Below, in pieces: positions 1-7,550 of a stretch of 16,502 bases of DNA. Position numbers and translations under genes: made by a program. Source of the stretch: Nitrospirae bacterium RBG_13_39_12 (GTDB lineage Bacteria > Nitrospirota > Thermodesulfovibrionia > Thermodesulfovibrionales > SM23-35); NCBI GenBank assembly GCA_001805125.1, contig MHEF01000038.1:2847-19348 (forward strand), written 5' to 3'. Below the pieces are notes generated by a model, which was given only the letters and a program-made list of their open reading frames with translations, ran no database searches and was not told the DNA's origin. Numbering within the stretch: the stretch's first letter is position 1; each line of letters begins with the position of its first letter.

Positions 1-113
1 ACTTCATTCTCCTTTGCATTTGCTGCCCTCAGTTCTTTTAGTCTTTTAACTGCAGTATCTTTCGGCAGAACCCGTTCAACAATTGGTTTGCCACCATGAC
101 CCATGTTTCCCAT
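1..113 (-). CDS. N-terminal fragment of an unidentified protein
   Basis: An open frame starts with ATG at 113 and runs off the left edge of the window, so only 37 residues are visible. A strong Shine-Dalgarno sequence (AGGAGG in the minus-strand sense, about 121-127) lies 7-8 nt upstream, which supports this start. The peptide opens with a Gly/His-rich stretch (MGNMGHGGKP) and continues into a charged segment rich in Lys, Glu and Arg; no transmembrane segment is visible yet. It begins 33 nt after the adk stop on the same strand and is probably co-transcribed with adk. I do not recognise the family from this fragment. Confidence 0.6.
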   Translation of the reverse strand, partial: MGNMGHGGKPIVERVLPKDTAVKRLKELRAANAKENE

Positions 114-146
114 TTTTTTCCTCCTTTAGTTTGATATTTGGAACTG

Positions 147-794
147 TTATTCCCTTTCTAATAGACTGCAAACTTTTTTGAATATTTCGTCAATACTTCC
201 TACGCCCTTAACAGACTTAAGTATGCCTTTTTTCTTGTAATAATCAATTAGGGGTGCTGTTGAAGAATCATATACATCAAGTCTTTTCTTGATTGTCTCC
301 TCTTTGTCGTCTCCCCTCTGAAAAAGCTCGCCACCGCATTTGTCACATACATCCTTTTTCTTGGACGGCGAATAATATACGTTATACATCTGCTGGCAAC
401 CCTTGCATGTCCTCCTTCCTGTCAGTCTCTTCATAAGGTCATCTTTCGGAACATCGACGCTTAGAGCCGAATCAAGCGGCATCCTAAGGTCTTTTAACAT
501 CTTATCAAGCGCTTCTGCCTGTGCAGTATTCCTCGGAAAACCATCGAGTATAAAACCCTTTTTACAGTCCTCCTGCTTAACTCTCTCCTCAACAAGGCCC
601 AAAACTATCTTGTCAGGAACAAGTTCTCCCTTATCCATAATAGTTTTTGCCTCTTTTCCGAGCGGTGTTCCGTCAGCAACAGCCTTCCTAAGAATATCAC
701 CCGTCGAAATCTGAGGAATCTTGTATTTTTCTATAAGCATCTTCGCCTGAGTCCCTTTCCCAGCTCCTGGTGCACCTAGCAATACAAGTCTCAT
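147..794 (-). CDS. adk: Adenylate kinase with zinc-binding LID domain
   Basis: Catalyses ATP + AMP = 2 ADP in the cytoplasm and maintains the adenylate pool. The 215-residue length is normal for a long-type bacterial adenylate kinase. Visible motifs are the P-loop GAPGAGKGT (residues 8-16), the AMP-binding region around 30-60 with TGD, the signature DGFPR (84-88) and a LID domain at about 126-163. The LID holds two Cys pairs, C130-x2-C133 and C150-x2-C153, the structural zinc site found in many bacterial enzymes but absent from E. coli Adk. The ATG at 794 follows a G-rich Shine-Dalgarno-like run (minus-strand GGGGGT). Here adk is not next to secY or ribosomal protein genes, its common location. 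A 258-bp AT-rich gap separates it from rdgB upstream, so it probably has its own promoter there. Confidence 0.97.
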   Translation of the reverse strand: MRLVLLGAPGAGKGTQAKMLIEKYKIPQISTGDILRKAVADGTPLGKEAKTIMDKGELVPDKIVLGLVEERVKQEDCKKGFILDGFPRNTAQAEALDKMLKDLRMPLDSALSVDVPKDDLMKRLTGRRTCKGCQQMYNVYYSPSKKKDVCDKCGGELFQRGDDKEETIKKRLDVYDSSTAPLIDYYKKKGILKSVKGVGSIDEIFKKVCSLLERE

Positions 795-1052
795 AAGTTT
801 ACCCCCAATTATTTAATGAATATTTTTAAAAACAACGACGTTGTACTAAATTGCAAACAAAACCGCTATCAAAATAAATGAATAAGTGTGCTTTTAAATT
901 ACAAAACTAAATTATGCGGCAGAGCGATTCTTTTTAAAAAAACCTAAAAATCAGACATATAACTTTATACACAGGGGTATTTTAAGTCAAATTCATATTT
1001 CTGATAAACCGATAAATTTTACTTATTACATATATTACTAACTTTTAACACC

Positions 1053-1658
1053 CTAAGTTGCCGAAAAATTTATTTTTTCTTTGAGGTACCGTTGAACTTC
1101 TCTCATGGCTTTTCCCCTGTGGCTTAAAGAATCCTTCTCATTATCACTCATTTCAGCAAAAGTCTTTTTGCTTCCCTCAGGGTAAAATAAAGGGTCATAC
1201 CCGAATCCCTTGAAGCCCTTTGGCTCCCTTCCTATTCTGCCCTCGGAATACCCATAAAATGTATTTATAGATCCATCAGGAAAAGCCAAGGCTATACAGC
1301 ATACAAACCTTGCACCCCTATCCCTACCAACAATCGATCGCATCTCATAAAGCAATTTTCCCAGATTTCTGCTGTCATCTGCGTCTTCACCAGCATATCT
1401 TGCGGACAGTGTTCCCGGCGCCCCTTTTAAAGCATACACCTCCAGGCCAGAATCGTCAGCAAGCGCTGGTTTCCCTGTATGCCTTGAAACGGTTACAGCT
1501 TTTTTGACTGCATTTTCTTCAAATGTTTTTCCATCCTCCTTTATATCAGGACATCCAGGAAAGTCATCTATCGTAAAAATAGAGATTTTCATGCCATCTG
1601 TAATCCTTTTAATCTCTTCTTCCTTTTTTTTGTTTCTAGTAGCCAGGACTATTTCCAT
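1053..1658 (-). CDS. rdgB: Non-canonical purine NTP pyrophosphatase (ITP/XTP/dITP), RdgB/HAM1 family
   Basis: Hydrolyses ITP, dITP and XTP to the monophosphate and pyrophosphate, keeping deaminated purines out of DNA and RNA. The 201-residue length matches the family. Typical motifs are visible: the N-terminal substrate loop ATRNKKK (6-12), acidic metal-binding DDSGLEV (68-74), GAPGTLSARYAG (79-90), FGYDPLF (152-158) and the C-terminal SHR (179-181), which contacts the base. The stop is TAG at 1053-1055 and the start is ATG at 1656-1658. No good Shine-Dalgarno is seen upstream on the minus strand, only AT-rich sequence. The gene is divergent from the RDD-mre operon and shares a 302-bp control region with it. 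Confidence 0.96.
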   Translation of the reverse strand: MEIVLATRNKKKEEEIKRITDGMKISIFTIDDFPGCPDIKEDGKTFEENAVKKAVTVSRHTGKPALADDSGLEVYALKGAPGTLSARYAGEDADDSRNLGKLLYEMRSIVGRDRGARFVCCIALAFPDGSINTFYGYSEGRIGREPKGFKGFGYDPLFYPEGSKKTFAEMSDNEKDSLSHRGKAMREVQRYLKEKINFSAT

Positions 1659-1960
1659 AATTAAACAGATAAATAATTTATTTTTTTGTTTAGATTATCA
1701 AGTTTATACCACAAAAAGCTATTCAACTACAATAAATCATTCAGATTACTCACATAGCAGATTAAATAGTTAAAGCGATAGTTTTATTATTAAAACTTTC
1801 TTGTGTAAAAAACTCAAACTTGCGAGTTGCTTTTTACTTCTACATTTATCATAATTCTGGCGACAATCCATAATTGCAGACAAAGACAGTCTTTTACAGA
1901 TTCTATTTCTTAAACAGTGCTTTCCTTGCAAAATTAAGAATTTTTCTGCTAAGATTCTAA
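1659..1960. other. Divergent intergenic region between rdgB and the RDD-mre operon
   Basis: This 302-bp gap is strongly AT-rich and shows no credible coding sequence. It must hold the rdgB promoter (minus strand) and the RDD-mreB promoter (plus strand, separate entry). A short imperfect hairpin, AACTC(N8)GAGTT followed by CTTTTT, lies near 1810-1835. It is too short to call as a terminator or operator. Confidence 0.6.
1926..1955 (+). promoter_or_regulatory. Sigma70-type promoter for RDD-mreBCD, placed for a leaderless start
   Basis: TTGCAA (1926-1931), an 18-bp spacer and TAAGAT (1950-1955) fit -35 and -10 boxes. The -10 box ends exactly 5 nt before the ATG at 1961, so transcription would begin at or next to the A of the start codon. 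No Shine-Dalgarno precedes that ATG, which fits a leaderless mRNA. The cysM promoter and the promoter at 8864 show the same spacing. Confidence 0.5.
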
Positions 1961-2383
1961 ATGTCAGAGGAACTTAAAAGGGCAGGACTTCTTCTTAGAA
2001 CTGTCGCTAAAATCCTTGACTTTATTATCATTGCGGTATTGGTACAAATACCAAAGGCTGGCTTTTTTGCGGGGCTTGCCTATCTTTTAATCGGTGATGC
2101 TCTTCTCGACGGAAGAAGCTTTGGTAAAGCACTTATAAAGATCAGGGTTGTTGCAGCAGATACAAATACACCGTGTACACTCAGAGACTCTATACTTAGG
2201 AATATCACATTCGGCATCGGATTTCTTTTATACTATATCCCCCTGTTTGGATGGATATTCATTATGATTATTTCTGTTCTCGAATTTATTGTACTGTTGG
2301 GAAGTAGGAACGGGATGCGCATTGGCGATGAGATTGCAAATACCATAGTTATAGAAAGTTCTAAGATAAAACAGGAGGCATAA
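1961..2383 (+). CDS. RDD-family integral membrane protein, first gene of the mre operon
   Basis: A 140-residue membrane protein of the RDD family, whose members are small multi-span inner-membrane proteins, mostly of unknown or transport-linked function. Hydrophobic segments lie at about 16-29, 33-47 and 88-115. The hallmark stretch GRSFGKALIKIRVV (52-65) is present, with the family's conserved Arg/Asp near the first segment (LLRTVAKILDF). The ATG at 1961 is chosen because the family motif begins soon after and a -10 box sits just upstream. The TAA stop overlaps the mreB ATG by one base (TAATG), so it is almost certainly transcribed and translationally coupled with mreB. A role in envelope growth is suggested by position only. 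Confidence 0.8.
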   Translation: MSEELKRAGLLLRTVAKILDFIIIAVLVQIPKAGFFAGLAYLLIGDALLDGRSFGKALIKIRVVAADTNTPCTLRDSILRNITFGIGFLLYYIPLFGWIFIMIISVLEFIVLLGSRNGMRIGDEIANTIVIESSKIKQEA

Positions 2384-3417
2384 TGTTTTTCAACAAGTTT
2401 CTAGGATTATTTTCAAACGACCTCGCAATAGATCTTGGCACAGCAAACACACTTGTTTTCGTTAAAGGCAAAGGAATAGTATGCAATGAGCCTTCTGTGG
2501 TTGTAATTAGAAGAGACGACAAGAAACCTATTGCAGTTGGTGCTGAGGCAAAACGAATGATCGGCAAAACACCATCTAATATAACAGCAATAAGACCTAT
2601 GAAGGATGGAGTTATAGCTGATTTTGACGCAACAGGAGAAATGTTGAAGTACTTCATAAAAAAAGTTCATAACAGAAGGAGCTTTATATCCCCAAGGGTA
2701 ATTATCGGTGTGCCTTCAGGCATTACACAGGTAGAGCAGAGAGCAGTTAAAGATGCTGCTCAGGTTTCGGGTGCAAGAGAGGTTTATCTGATAGGAGAAC
2801 CCATGGCAGCTGCAATAGGAGTTGGGCTTCCTGTTGGTGAGCCCTCAGGTAATATGATCGTAGATATTGGTGGCGGCACTACAGATGTCGCTGTTATATC
2901 ACTTGATGGCGTTGTTCACAGCAAGGCTGTGAGAGTTGGTGGGGATAAGATGGATGAGGCAATTATGGCTTACATCAAACGGAGATATAATCTCATGATT
3001 GGTGATATGACCACCGAACAGATAAAGATTAATATCGGCTCTGCCTATAAAACAAACAGTGGCGAAGAGAGTGTAATGGAGGTAAAGGGAAGAGATCTCA
3101 TCTCAGGCATACCCAAAACACTTCCGATTAACGAAGCAGAAATTCGTGAGGCCCTTAATGAGCCTGTTACCACAATACTTGATACTATTAAGGTCATCCT
3201 TGAAAATACACCTCCTGAACTTGCAGCAGATATTGTAGATAGAGGTATTGTCCTCGCCGGTGGTGGCGCTCTTCTCAAAGGTATTGACTTACTTATAAGA
3301 GAAGAAACAGGTCTTCCGGTTATTGTTGCCGAGGATCCGATTACAGCAGTAGTACGCGGTGTCGGTAAAATGCTAGACGAGATTGACCTGCTTAGAAGGA
3401 TAGCTATATACTTGTAA
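2383..3417 (+). CDS. mreB: Rod-shape-determining actin homologue MreB
   Basis: The bacterial actin that forms short membrane-attached filaments and directs side-wall peptidoglycan synthesis. The 344-residue length is typical. The N-terminus (MFFNKFLGLFSN) looks like the short amphipathic membrane-binding helix. It is followed by phosphate-1 motif AIDLGTANTLVFV, then VPSGITQVEQRAV, phosphate-2 motif VDIGGGTTDVAVISL and the adenosine-binding segment LAGGGALLKGID near the C-terminus. The ATG at 2383 is preceded by a perfect AGGAGG (2373-2378) and overlaps the stop of the RDD gene by one base. Its own stop overlaps the mreC ATG by one base. This is the best-supported gene of the elongasome operon and was probably vertically inherited. 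Confidence 0.98.
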   Translation: MFFNKFLGLFSNDLAIDLGTANTLVFVKGKGIVCNEPSVVVIRRDDKKPIAVGAEAKRMIGKTPSNITAIRPMKDGVIADFDATGEMLKYFIKKVHNRRSFISPRVIIGVPSGITQVEQRAVKDAAQVSGAREVYLIGEPMAAAIGVGLPVGEPSGNMIVDIGGGTTDVAVISLDGVVHSKAVRVGGDKMDEAIMAYIKRRYNLMIGDMTTEQIKINIGSAYKTNSGEESVMEVKGRDLISGIPKTLPINEAEIREALNEPVTTILDTIKVILENTPPELAADIVDRGIVLAGGGALLKGIDLLIREETGLPVIVAEDPITAVVRGVGKMLDEIDLLRRIAIYL

Positions 3418-4199
3418 TGCCCAAGAAGAGGTTTCTTCTTTTTCTCCTCATCATCATATCCATAAGCTTTATGACATATCAGAGTAATAGGAAACCCCTC
3501 CTGCCACTCAATTTTCTCAACAATACATTCAACAGATTTCATGAAATAAAAGAATCTGTAAAGGACTCTATCGCATCTCCTTTCAAGAAAATATCTCTGA
3601 GGGAAAAGGAGAACATCAGACTCAAAAAAGAGCTTGCCAGCCTTCTTAAAGATCAACAAAAGTATCGTGAAGCCATCCTTGAAAATAAAAGGCTCAAGGA
3701 ACTTCTTTCGCTCAAGGAAAAAGAGCAGAGATACGTTACTGCCGCGCGTGTTATTGCAAAGGGGATAGACCAGTGGTCAAGTACGTTTGTCCTTGATAAG
3801 GGACATTTTGACGGAATAGCAAAAGATATGACAGCGATAACCCCAAATGGTCTTGTAGGAAAAATTTCGAGTGTATCAGACAACTACTCTTCCGTGCTTC
3901 TTCTCACTGATATAAACTTCTCTTCAGCAGCAAAAATTCAGGACGATAGAACAGAGGGAGTACTTTCAGGCACAGGATTCAGAAAATGCCGGTTAAAATA
4001 TGTTCCCCATGAAGGAATTGTAGAAAAAGGCAGTGTTATAATAACTTCAGGACTTGATTCATTATTTCCACAAGGAATACCCATCGGATATGTATCAAAG
4101 GTCAATAAAAAGGGGGCAGGGCTCTTCCAGGACATCGAAGTAACTCCATTTGTAGATATTACAAAAATTGAGGAGTTAGTAATTTTAAAAAATTGGTGA
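3417..4199 (+). CDS. mreC: Rod-shape-determining protein MreC
   Basis: A bitopic inner-membrane protein whose periplasmic domain scaffolds the elongasome and activates PBP2. At 260 residues it has one N-terminal membrane segment (about 5-19), a long charged coiled coil (about 50-100, rich in Lys and Glu with heptad Leu), then the beta-rich MreC core. Core motifs include GLVGKISSV and VLLLTDINFSSAAK, with ITSGLDSLFPQGIPIGYV in the second barrel. The start codon overlaps the mreB TAA by one base, and the TGA stop overlaps the mreD start region. Gene order and sequence agree fully with the mreBCD assignment. Confidence 0.95.
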   Translation: MPKKRFLLFLLIIISISFMTYQSNRKPLLPLNFLNNTFNRFHEIKESVKDSIASPFKKISLREKENIRLKKELASLLKDQQKYREAILENKRLKELLSLKEKEQRYVTAARVIAKGIDQWSSTFVLDKGHFDGIAKDMTAITPNGLVGKISSVSDNYSSVLLLTDINFSSAAKIQDDRTEGVLSGTGFRKCRLKYVPHEGIVEKGSVIITSGLDSLFPQGIPIGYVSKVNKKGAGLFQDIEVTPFVDITKIEELVILKNW

Positions 4200-4654
4200 T
4201 ATACGTTATCTGGGCAGCCATAATATTTTTCATATTTATAATACAAGAGAGCGTATCACTTCTTGATGTTACTCCAGACCTTACAGTTATTTTAGTCTGT
4301 TATGCAGGCATAAGAAAAGGAGAAGTCAAAGGGATATTTCTAGGTTCTCTTATAGGAATAATTGAGGACAGCCTTTCAGGTACACTCCTTGGCCCCAACC
4401 TCCTCAGTAAAGGCCTTGTAGGTTATCTTTCTTCCCTCATTTACAGAAAGTTTTTTATTTGGACACCATTGATAGGTATTATCAGCGTTTCAGCACTAAC
4501 TTTGATAGACAGCTCATTTGTTTTTATTTTGAGAAGTACTTTCGATAGAATACCAGTCAGTATAGGAGCAGCTTTATTTTCAATATCAATACAATCCTTA
4601 TTAAACGCTCCCTGGGGTGTTTTTCTTAAACCTAAGCTGGCTGATATACACTGA
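4196..4654 (+). CDS. mreD: Rod-shape-determining protein MreD
   Basis: A small polytopic inner-membrane partner of MreC in the elongasome. About 152 residues and mostly hydrophobic, with four or five membrane segments (about 3-15, 24-38, 45-65, 80-105 and 120-140) and the typical GxxxGxIEDSLSG-like loop (GSLIGIIEDSLSGTLLGPN). The start is not ATG. Two near-adjacent candidates are TTG at 4193 and GTG at 4196; GTG is preferred because GTGA gives the common 4-nt overlap with the mreC stop. No well-spaced Shine-Dalgarno is seen (AGGAG at 4171 is 20 nt away), so translation probably depends on coupling to mreC. The family is poorly conserved, so the call rests on topology, motif and position together. 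Confidence 0.88.
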   Translation: MIYVIWAAIIFFIFIIQESVSLLDVTPDLTVILVCYAGIRKGEVKGIFLGSLIGIIEDSLSGTLLGPNLLSKGLVGYLSSLIYRKFFIWTPLIGIISVSALTLIDSSFVFILRSTFDRIPVSIGAALFSISIQSLLNAPWGVFLKPKLADIH

Positions 4655-4677
4655 AAGTAACAAATTGTGATATCTAA

Positions 4678-6426
4678 ATGAAAGAGGAATCTGACAAAAC
4701 ATTAATAGTTGCTTACATAGCAATTATAGCCTTTTTTTTACTTATCATGAGGTTGTGGCAAATACAAATTTTACAGGGCAATGAATACAGAAAACTTTCT
4801 GAGTCAAACAGGTTAAGGATACTGACAATACCAGCACCGCGAGGGATAATTTTTGACAGAAATGGTATTCCTCTTGTGAAAAATACTCCATATTACTATG
4901 CCTCTCTAATCCCAAATGAATTTGATAAGCGTAAAGTTTATCTGCTCTCAAAAGTCCTCAACATTCCTGACGACGAGATACTCGTAAAAATAAATGAAAA
5001 CAGTCTGACCCCGCTATCTCCTATAAGGCTCAAAGATGGCCTGTCTTTCAGTGATGTTGCATATATTGAATCGAGGCGGTCTGATTTTCCAGGTCTTATT
5101 ATCGAAGTAGAGGTAAGCAGGGAATATATTTACGGTGATGTTGCATCACATCTTATTGGGTATCTTGGAAAGCTTACACCAGCTCAATCAAAAGACCCTG
5201 CTTTTATTGATGTGCCGCTAAATGCGTTTATAGGCCAGTGGGGTGTTGAAAAGTTATTCGATAAATCGCTCAGAGGAACACCTGGCAAAAGGATTATCGA
5301 GGTAAACGCACTAGGCAGGGAAATAAGACTATTGCAGGGAACACCATCAATAAAAGGGGAGGATATAACGTTAAGTTTAGATATCAATCTCCAGAAAGAA
5401 GCTGAAAAGGAATTCGGGGGAAAAACCGGTGCACTTGTTGCAATTAACCCCGGCAACGGAGAAGTACTCAGCATAGTAAGCAAACCTTCCTTTGACCCTA
5501 ATTCATTCACAAGAGGAATGGATTATGATGAATGGACAGTCCTTTCCAGTGACAAGAGAAATCCTATGTTAAACAGGGCGTTGCAAAGTCAGTATCCACC
5601 CGGGTCGACATTTAAGATTGTTACTGCAGTTGCTGGACTTGAAGAAGGTGTTATTACTACCGATACCAAGGTTGATTGCAAGGGGGGAATAAACTATGGG
5701 AAATGGCATTTTGGCTGTTGGAGTAAGCACGGTATGCTCTCTTTGCACAGAGCTATTGTAGAATCATGTGACACATATTTCTACGAGGTTGGTAAACGTC
5801 TCGGCATAGAAAAAATATATGCCTACGCTGTAAGTTTTGGACTTGGGACAGAAACAGGCATTGAACTTGTAAAAGAAAAAAAAGGTTCCATACCAAATAC
5901 AGAATGGAAACGCAAGAACAAAAAAAATCCTTGGTTTATCGGCGAAACCTTTAATACTTCAATAGGGCAAGGATATGTAAGTGTAACACCTATCCAGATG
6001 GCCATCATGACAGGGGCAGCAATAAATGGCGGGAATTTATACAGACCAACACTTATTAAAGGAAAAAGTCCTGTACTTACAGGAAAATTAAAAGCAAAAC
6101 CTGAGACCCTTAAAATTATTAAAAATGCACTTTCCGGAGTTGTAAATGAATCCGGGGGTACAGGATGGGCTGCAAAATCTCAAGTAATTGATATTGGAGG
6201 CAAGACAGGGACAGCTCAAGTTGCGGGAATAAAGAAAGATTCTCAATTTCTCCCAGAAAAGTTAAGAGACCATGCATGGTTTGTTGCCTTTGCTCCTGTT
6301 GAAATTCCGGAAATAGCGCTTTCCGTATTAGTCGAACATGGAGGGCATGGCGCAACATCTGCAGCACCAATTGCAAAAAAGGCGATAGAAGAATATATGA
6401 AATCTAAGAACAAACACCAGAGTTAA
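4678..6426 (+). CDS. mrdA: Penicillin-binding protein 2, elongasome transpeptidase
   Basis: The class B PBP that cross-links peptidoglycan during elongation and works with RodA. At 582 residues it has a short cytoplasmic N-terminus, one membrane anchor (about 9-27), the PBP dimerisation/pedestal domain with PAPRGIIFDRNG (52-63), then the transpeptidase domain. The catalytic triad motifs are all present: S310-T-F-K313 (active-site Ser310), S363-C-D365 (SxD, normal for this subfamily) and K509-T-G511 in GGKTGTAQV. Cys334 and Cys347, in the loop between the first two motifs, match a pair often seen in PBP2. The gene starts 23 nt after mreD without an obvious Shine-Dalgarno and is the last gene of the packed RDD-mreBCD-mrdA set. 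rodA, its usual next neighbour, is displaced downstream by cysM. Confidence 0.97.
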   Translation: MKEESDKTLIVAYIAIIAFFLLIMRLWQIQILQGNEYRKLSESNRLRILTIPAPRGIIFDRNGIPLVKNTPYYYASLIPNEFDKRKVYLLSKVLNIPDDEILVKINENSLTPLSPIRLKDGLSFSDVAYIESRRSDFPGLIIEVEVSREYIYGDVASHLIGYLGKLTPAQSKDPAFIDVPLNAFIGQWGVEKLFDKSLRGTPGKRIIEVNALGREIRLLQGTPSIKGEDITLSLDINLQKEAEKEFGGKTGALVAINPGNGEVLSIVSKPSFDPNSFTRGMDYDEWTVLSSDKRNPMLNRALQSQYPPGSTFKIVTAVAGLEEGVITTDTKVDCKGGINYGKWHFGCWSKHGMLSLHRAIVESCDTYFYEVGKRLGIEKIYAYAVSFGLGTETGIELVKEKKGSIPNTEWKRKNKKNPWFIGETFNTSIGQGYVSVTPIQMAIMTGAAINGGNLYRPTLIKGKSPVLTGKLKAKPETLKIIKNALSGVVNESGGTGWAAKSQVIDIGGKTGTAQVAGIKKDSQFLPEKLRDHAWFVAFAPVEIPEIALSVLVEHGGHGATSAAPIAKKAIEEYMKSKNKHQS

Positions 6427-6492
6427 GTTTGTCTGTTTCGTATTCAAGGTTAGACATCAAATAATCTATTGTTTATATTTTTATATGTTTAC

Positions 6493-6522
6493 TTGACCAC
6501 CAAGTCGGGCCACAATTATAAT
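6493..6522 (+). promoter_or_regulatory. Sigma70-type promoter for cysM, placed for a leaderless start
   Basis: TTGACC (6493-6498, 5 of 6 consensus), an 18-bp spacer and a perfect TATAAT (6517-6522). Only 5 nt (AAACA) separate the -10 box from the ATG at 6528, and no Shine-Dalgarno is present, so the transcript is predicted to begin at the start codon. This is the strongest promoter-like match in the window. Confidence 0.65.
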
Positions 6523-6527
6523 AAACA

Positions 6528-7436
6528 ATGGGCATTATTCAATGTATTGGTAATACGCCGATTGCCAGCATAGACAGCATTAACCCTAACCCTAAGGTAA
6601 AACTCTTTGCTAAGCTGGAGGGTAACAATCCTGGTGGGTCAATCAAAGACCGTATTGCCCTTTATATGATTGAAGCGGCAGAGGGGGAAGGGAAGCTTAC
6701 AAAAGATAAAATAATACTTGAAGCCACTTCCGGAAACACAGGGATAGGACTTGCCATGGTTGCATCAGCAAAAAAATACAGAGTTAAGCTGACCATGCCC
6801 GCATGTGTTAGTATCGAACGGAGAAGGACTCTTGAAGCTTTTGGAGCTGAACTCATAATCAGCCCATCAGATGAAGGGACAGACGGTGCCATAAGACTAG
6901 CACAAAAGATATTGTCTGATGAGCCTGATAAGTATTTCATGCCAAACCAGTTTGATAATGAGGCCAACATCTCAGCACACTATGAGACCACTGGGAAAGA
7001 AATAATCGAGCAGACAAATGGTAGTATTACCCACTTTGTGGCAGGTATGGGGACTACCGGCACACTGATGGGCGCAGGGAAAAAACTTAAGGAGTTTAAT
7101 AAAGACATAAAGATAATAGGGGTAGAACCAACTGTAGGCCATAGGATTCAGGGCCTCAAGAACATGTCAGAATGTATTTTTCCAAGAATATTCAATCCTA
7201 AAAATCTAGACGAACGATATTTAGTCAACGACGAAGAAGCATTCGATACTACAAGAATGCTGGCAGTCAAAGAGGGAATTTTTGTAGGGATGTCGAGTGG
7301 CGCTGCTATGCATATAGCCCTAAGGAAATCTAGTGAGCTTAAGGAAGGAGTTATAGTAGTTATCCTGCCTGACAGAGGAGACAGATATCTGTCAACTTCT
7401 CTTTTCACATCTATATGCAGTAAGTGCCCACCTTAG
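6528..7436 (+). CDS. cysM: Cysteine synthase, CysM-type (O-acetylserine sulfhydrylase B)
   Basis: A PLP enzyme making cysteine from O-acetylserine (or a related activated serine) and sulfide or thiosulfate. At 302 residues it has the PLP lysine K40 in NNPGGSIKDR, the substrate loop TSGNTG (67-72), the phosphate-binding loop GMGTTGT and a C-terminal SSGAA. Several features resemble CysM rather than CysK: KLEGNNP, LTMPACVSIERRR, ITHFVAGMGTTGT and the near-terminal DRGDRYLST. The start at 6528 is supported by the -10 box 5 nt upstream and by the family's conserved start (IGNTP at residues 7-11). The protein ends in CSKCPP (C297-x2-C300), a Cys pair that E. coli CysM, as I recall it, lacks. It sits between mrdA and rodA, two genes normally adjacent. 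The exact sulfur donor cannot be read from sequence. Confidence 0.92.
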   Translation: MGIIQCIGNTPIASIDSINPNPKVKLFAKLEGNNPGGSIKDRIALYMIEAAEGEGKLTKDKIILEATSGNTGIGLAMVASAKKYRVKLTMPACVSIERRRTLEAFGAELIISPSDEGTDGAIRLAQKILSDEPDKYFMPNQFDNEANISAHYETTGKEIIEQTNGSITHFVAGMGTTGTLMGAGKKLKEFNKDIKIIGVEPTVGHRIQGLKNMSECIFPRIFNPKNLDERYLVNDEEAFDTTRMLAVKEGIFVGMSSGAAMHIALRKSSELKEGVIVVILPDRGDRYLSTSLFTSICSKCPP

Positions 7437-7550
7437 AAGAAAGGTAAAGGCACAGTCAAAGGTAAAAAAAGTAAATTATCTTTTTCCATACTAAATTCCG
7501 ATTTTCTGTATCTATACCTTTCCCTGCCTTCTTTCTGGTAAATTAAAAAG

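Noticed and set aside
5764..5775. PBP2 second motif is S-C-D rather than SxN
   Set aside because: SxD with Cys is normal in the PBP2/MrdA subfamily, so this is not a defect.
7439..7522. GAAAGGTA / TACCTTTC 8-bp inverted repeat between cysM and rodA
   Set aside because: The arms are about 70 nt apart in low-complexity purine/pyrimidine-rich DNA and have no T tract, so chance is likely.
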